The position numbers and the translations under genes are program-made. Positions 61,116 to 64,000 of a stretch of 64,000 nt of DNA are shown here, piece by piece. The first letter of the stretch is position 1, and each line of letters begins with the position of its first letter. Origin of the DNA: JAJFUG01 sp964473155 (GTDB lineage: Bacteria; Gemmatimonadota; Glassbacteria; GWA2-58-10); NCBI GenBank assembly GCA_964473155.1, contig CAYYNT010000016.1, forward strand, positions 3,204-67,203, given 5' to 3'. The notes beneath the pieces were generated by a model, which was not told the origin of the DNA, searched no databases, and worked only from the letters and a program-made list of their open reading frames with translations.

Positions 61116-61491
61116 AGATTGATATCTCCTCTCCCGATCCGATCTTTTTTGACATACATCACGTTCTCAGAACTGTCCCGGAAGGACGGCTGTAGCGGCT
61201 TTATTCTGGAGGCGGGCTGGTTTTTCAGAATAAGTTATAAATATTTCTCTCTATTAAACCCTATATTCTTTAAAAGTCAAATGCAAATTATTATTTGTTC
61301 TAATGATTAAAATCGGGATAATGACACGTTGCAAATGTTGAGAGGAATCGTCGATCAACCAGTCAATCCCGGGCGTCCGAAAAAAGGTTGACTTGAAAGT
61401 GCGGATTAACTACAATCCACAGGAGTTTTCTGCCTGTTGGCGCTGACTCCGGTTTGTTCAGTATTCTAAATCTTTATTTCAGGATGAGTTG
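61116..61491. other. Intergenic region, no gene seen
   Basis: About 375 bp between the HD-GYP gene (minus) and the oxidoreductase operon (plus), which run divergently. Frames are broken. It is AT-richer around 61220-61330 and should carry the two promoters, but no clear boxes were found. Confidence 0.4.
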
Positions 61492-62046
61492 ATGAAGAGT
61501 GGCGATCCCATTGTCCGCAGGCGCTTTTTCAAGGTGACAGCCGCAGCGGCGGCAGGAATCGGCCTGTTCGGCGCGGGCTGCGCCCTTCGGCGAAAACGCT
61601 GGCGGGTGTTCAGCGAGGCCGAGGCCAGCATGGTGGATGATATATCGGAAAGGATCATCCCCTCGGACCAGGACCCTGGCGGACGGTTCGCCGGGGTGGT
61701 GAATTTCATCGACCGTCAGCTCGACGGCCCCTACGCCAGATACGCGGAGCGCTATCACGACGGGCTGCTCAAGCTGGAAAAGACGGCAAGAACCGTGTTT
61801 TCATCGGAATGGGACGCTCTGGATGCGCAGCAACAGATCTCTCTGCTGGAGCTTCTTGAAAAAGGCGAGGCCCCGGCCGGGGCCTGGGAGCCGGATCAGG
61901 CGCGCGAGTTTTTCTCTCTTATCTGCGATCACTGCCTTCAGGGCTATTACGGCCCGCCGCGGCACGGCGGCAACCGCGATTATGTCAGTTACCGGATGCT
62001 TGGTCTTGACTATCCGCAGATCGTGGGGCGCAATCAGCGCTCCTGA
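61492..62046 (+). CDS. Gluconate 2-dehydrogenase subunit 3-like protein
   Basis: A 184-residue protein, with ATG at 61492 after AGGATGAG (a TTG one codon earlier is possible). The N-terminus is a Tat-like lipoprotein signal: RRR at residues 9-11, a hydrophobic Ala-rich stretch, and a lipobox-like FGAGC with Cys30. The rest matches the small subunit (PF13618) of membrane-bound gluconate dehydrogenase: WRVFSEAEASMVDDISERIIPSDQDPGG, and HGGNRDYVSYRMLGLDYP at the end. It pairs with the GMC-type large subunit encoded 48 bp downstream; electrons then pass to a cytochrome. Confidence 0.85.
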   Translation: MKSGDPIVRRRFFKVTAAAAAGIGLFGAGCALRRKRWRVFSEAEASMVDDISERIIPSDQDPGGRFAGVVNFIDRQLDGPYARYAERYHDGLLKLEKTARTVFSSEWDALDAQQQISLLELLEKGEAPAGAWEPDQAREFFSLICDHCLQGYYGPPRHGGNRDYVSYRMLGLDYPQIVGRNQRS

Positions 62047-62093
62047 GTATCCGGCTCAAGCTATCGTCTTAACAACATAAGGGACTGGTTTTC

Positions 62094-63746
62094 ATGGCGC
62101 TGTCAAGAGTGAATGCGGTCGTGGTGGGGGCGGGAGCGGCTGGCGGGGTGGTGGCGAAAGAGCTGGTCACGGCCGGATTGAACGTGGTGCTGCTGGAGCG
62201 CGGGCAGTGGCAGACATTCCAGGACAATGACCACGATGAGCTTATCTCGCAGCGGACGACCGTGCTGGGCAGCGCATTCGGGCCGGATGACAGGCGCTAT
62301 CGCCGCGTGATAAAGCAGGGCGAACGCTGGGTCGAGGTCTTTCCCAGTGAGGGGGGCTACCAGAACAATGCCGCCTGCGTGGGCAGCGGGACAGTCAGTT
62401 ATGGAGCGCAGGCCTGGCGGTTCATGCCACAGGATTTCCGCCTCCGCTCCACATATGGCCCTTGCGAGGGCAGCACCCTTGAGGACTGGCCGATCTCATA
62501 CGATGACCTCGAACCGTTCTACGAGAAAGCCGAGTGGGAGATAGGGGTAAGCGGGGACGACACCGGGAACCCGTTCGCCCCGCCGCGCAAGCGCCCGCGT
62601 CCCATGCCGCCAAAAGCCTACACCCGCGAGGGCGAGATACTCCACGCCGCCGGGCTGCGCCTGGGCCTTCACCCGTTCCCCATCCCGATGCTGCGCAACT
62701 CCGTACCTTACGATGGCCGCCAGGCGTGTATCTCCTGCCGCTACTGCGTCGGGTTCGCCTGCGAGGTCGACGCCAAGTGCGGAACACAGAACACGGTGAT
62801 TCCCAAAGCCCTGGCCACAGGACTCTGCGACCTGCGCACCGGCTGCGTGGCCGCCCGCGTTGTCAGCGACGAGCGGGGCAATGTAACCGGGGTGGAGTAT
62901 TTCGACCCGGATGACCGCCTTCAGTTCCAGCCCGCCGACCTGGTAGTGGTTTCGGCCTCGGCCACGGAGAGCGCGCGCCTTCTGCTCAACTCTAAATGCA
63001 AGCTGTTCCCGGACGGCTTGGGCAACCGCAACGGCTGGGTGGGGCGCAACCTCCAGGGCCACGCCTACAGCGGCGCGTTCGGCCTGTTCGAGGAGGTCAC
63101 CTACGATGATATCGGGCCGGGAGCCTGCATTGCATCGATGGATTTCAACCACGGCAATCCGGGGCTGACCGGCGGCGGCATGCTGGCCAACGAGTTCATC
63201 CGTCTGCCGTACCTGTTCGCCGGGCTGCGCCCGCCGGGCTCGCCAAGATGGGGTCTGGCCCATAAGCAGTTCCAGCGCGACTGGTACAGACGCTCTATCG
63301 GGGTCAAGTCTCCGGTGCAGGAGATGCCGAATTTCGAGTCCCGGGTGGAACTGGACCCCGTGGTGAAAGACCACTGGGGCCTGCCCGTGGCCCGTATTTC
63401 CGGCAGCCGTCACCCGAAAGACGTCGAGGTGGGAGATTTCATGTCGCGAAAGGCCGAGGAGTGGCTTAAAGAAGCCGGAGCCATCCAGACCTGGCGCAGC
63501 GTGGCCGGGCGGGGAGTCTCGGGCGGCCAGCATCAGGCCGGGACCTGCCGCATGGGTGATGATCCAGCCGCATCCGTGGTCAACCGTCACTGCCAGGTCC
63601 ACGACATCGGCAACCTGTTCGTGGTGGACGGAAGCGTGCACGTGACCAACGGCGGGTTCAACCCGGTGCTGACTATCATGGCCATTGCCTACATGGCCTC
63701 GGACTATATCAGAAAAGAGTGGAATGGGACGCGTTTCCGCTCCTGA
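62094..63746 (+). CDS. GMC-family oxidoreductase (gluconate 2-dehydrogenase large-subunit-like)
   Basis: A 550-residue flavoprotein. FAD binding is at VVVGAGAAGGVVAKELVTAG (residues about 9-28), followed by LLERG. A Cys cluster (ACISCRYCVGFACEVDAKCG, about residues 205-225) is typical of the gluconate and sorbose dehydrogenase branch. The C-terminal catalytic His lies in GGQHQAGTCRMGDD and the Asn in VTNGGFNPVLTIMAIAYMA. No signal peptide is visible, so it probably travels through Tat with its partner, the subunit-3-like protein. The exact sugar or polyol substrate is not known. A cytochrome gene follows. Confidence 0.9.
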   Translation: MALSRVNAVVVGAGAAGGVVAKELVTAGLNVVLLERGQWQTFQDNDHDELISQRTTVLGSAFGPDDRRYRRVIKQGERWVEVFPSEGGYQNNAACVGSGTVSYGAQAWRFMPQDFRLRSTYGPCEGSTLEDWPISYDDLEPFYEKAEWEIGVSGDDTGNPFAPPRKRPRPMPPKAYTREGEILHAAGLRLGLHPFPIPMLRNSVPYDGRQACISCRYCVGFACEVDAKCGTQNTVIPKALATGLCDLRTGCVAARVVSDERGNVTGVEYFDPDDRLQFQPADLVVVSASATESARLLLNSKCKLFPDGLGNRNGWVGRNLQGHAYSGAFGLFEEVTYDDIGPGACIASMDFNHGNPGLTGGGMLANEFIRLPYLFAGLRPPGSPRWGLAHKQFQRDWYRRSIGVKSPVQEMPNFESRVELDPVVKDHWGLPVARISGSRHPKDVEVGDFMSRKAEEWLKEAGAIQTWRSVAGRGVSGGQHQAGTCRMGDDPAASVVNRHCQVHDIGNLFVVDGSVHVTNGGFNPVLTIMAIAYMASDYIRKEWNGTRFRS

Positions 63747-63780
63747 ACGTGTCGCAATCGACTGGACAGGGAAACAGGGC

Positions 63781-64000
63781 ATGAGAGTGAGCAGGCTTGC
63801 TATACCGGCTATCGTGATTGCGGTGCTGGCGGGAGTGCTTTTCGCGGTCAACCTGGGTTACAACGCCGGATTGTCCATATCGGGCGAATACTGCACTGTC
63901 TGCCACGAGATAGTGCCCTCGCGCGACCAGTGGGCCGCCTCCACGCACCGCAACGTGCAGTGCAAGGCCTGCCACGGCGGGCTGTTCACCGCGAACCTGG
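63781..64000 (+). CDS. NapC/NirT-like multihaem cytochrome, N-terminal part (3' end outside window)
   Basis: An open frame from ATG at 63781 to the window edge (73 codons). It begins with a membrane anchor (LAIPAIVIAVLAGVLFAV) and then has two haem c motifs, CTVCH and CKACH, spaced about 25 residues apart, as in the NapC/NirT family of quinol-oxidising cytochromes. AGGG lies upstream; an in-frame ATG at 63724, overlapping the GMC gene, is also possible. Co-transcription with the two dehydrogenase genes suggests it carries their electrons. How many haems follow cannot be seen. Confidence 0.8.
   Translation, partial: MRVSRLAIPAIVIAVLAGVLFAVNLGYNAGLSISGEYCTVCHEIVPSRDQWAASTHRNVQCKACHGGLFTANL

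Overview
The window is about 64 kb of GC-rich bacterial DNA. Most genes are ordinary single-copy housekeeping or catabolic genes in short operons, with clear AGGAGG-type ribosome binding sites. The envelope is Gram-negative: there are lipoproteins with lipoboxes, a TonB-family protein, a probable outer-membrane barrel and several Tat or Sec signals. Gfo/Idh/MocA oxidoreductases with Tat signals, heparinase-like and PcRGLX/YetA-like polysaccharide lyases, dockerin-like calcium repeats and a cyclic-2,3-diphosphoglycerate-synthetase homologue together suggest an uncultured polysaccharide-degrading lineage, perhaps near the FCB group or Planctomycetes. The sequence alone does not fix the phylum. 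No phage, insertion sequence with a transposase, CRISPR array or rRNA was seen. There is one tRNA, tRNA-Pro(TGG).

Layout. 1-11.4 kb: two tandem Gfo/Idh/MocA genes, a TauE/SafE permease, an aldo/keto reductase, a C69 dipeptidase, an FAD-dependent lipoprotein oxidoreductase, class I fructose-bisphosphate aldolase, a metallo-beta-lactamase-fold hydrolase and a parallel beta-helix secreted protein. 11.7-18.1 kb: a serine beta-lactamase-like hydrolase, a heparinase II/III-like enzyme with a C-terminal dockerin-like module, and three secreted or membrane proteins of unknown function. 18.3-20.2 kb: an MNT/HEPN toxin-antitoxin-type pair with a frameshifted HEPN gene, tRNA-Pro and an LPG-synthase-type flippase. 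20.4-25.0 kb: a compact hydrogenase maturation operon, hypA-hypB-hypF-hypC-hypD, without hypE, closed by a terminator. 25.1-30.5 kb: an SH3/barrel protein, an unknown gene with an unusual start region, an XRE regulator with candidate operators, an AT-rich gene-free stretch, acylphosphatase, an M23 peptidase and apt.

30.6-46.2 kb: a sodium:solute symporter, two small membrane proteins, galK, a 2,748-residue secreted repeat protein ending in a dockerin-like module, a TonB-family protein and an M24 aminopeptidase. 46.5-54.9 kb: a DHH phosphoesterase, a PilZ protein, the cPGS homologue, a GatZ/KbaZ-like protein, then a deoxyhypusine-synthase-like protein, a GmhA-like sugar isomerase and a nitrilase-family amidohydrolase. 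55.0-64.0 kb: a PcRGLX/YetA-like lyase, HU, MscS with a DUF432-like partner, an HD-GYP response regulator, and a membrane oxidoreductase set (gluconate-2-dehydrogenase subunit-3-like, GMC oxidoreductase, NapC/NirT-like cytochrome cut by the window edge).

Two things stand out. First, a non-coding element of about 135 bp, with terminal inverted repeats and a perfect GC-rich core palindrome, occurs three times, plus one decayed half copy. Every copy lies in a gap between convergent genes, and the core palindromes differ by paired, compensating changes. Second, the sugar-related block at 48.7-54.9 kb contains a deoxyhypusine-synthase-fold protein that appears to lack the family's catalytic lysine motif. 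It sits next to sugar-phosphate and amidase genes and may be an uncharacterised pathway.
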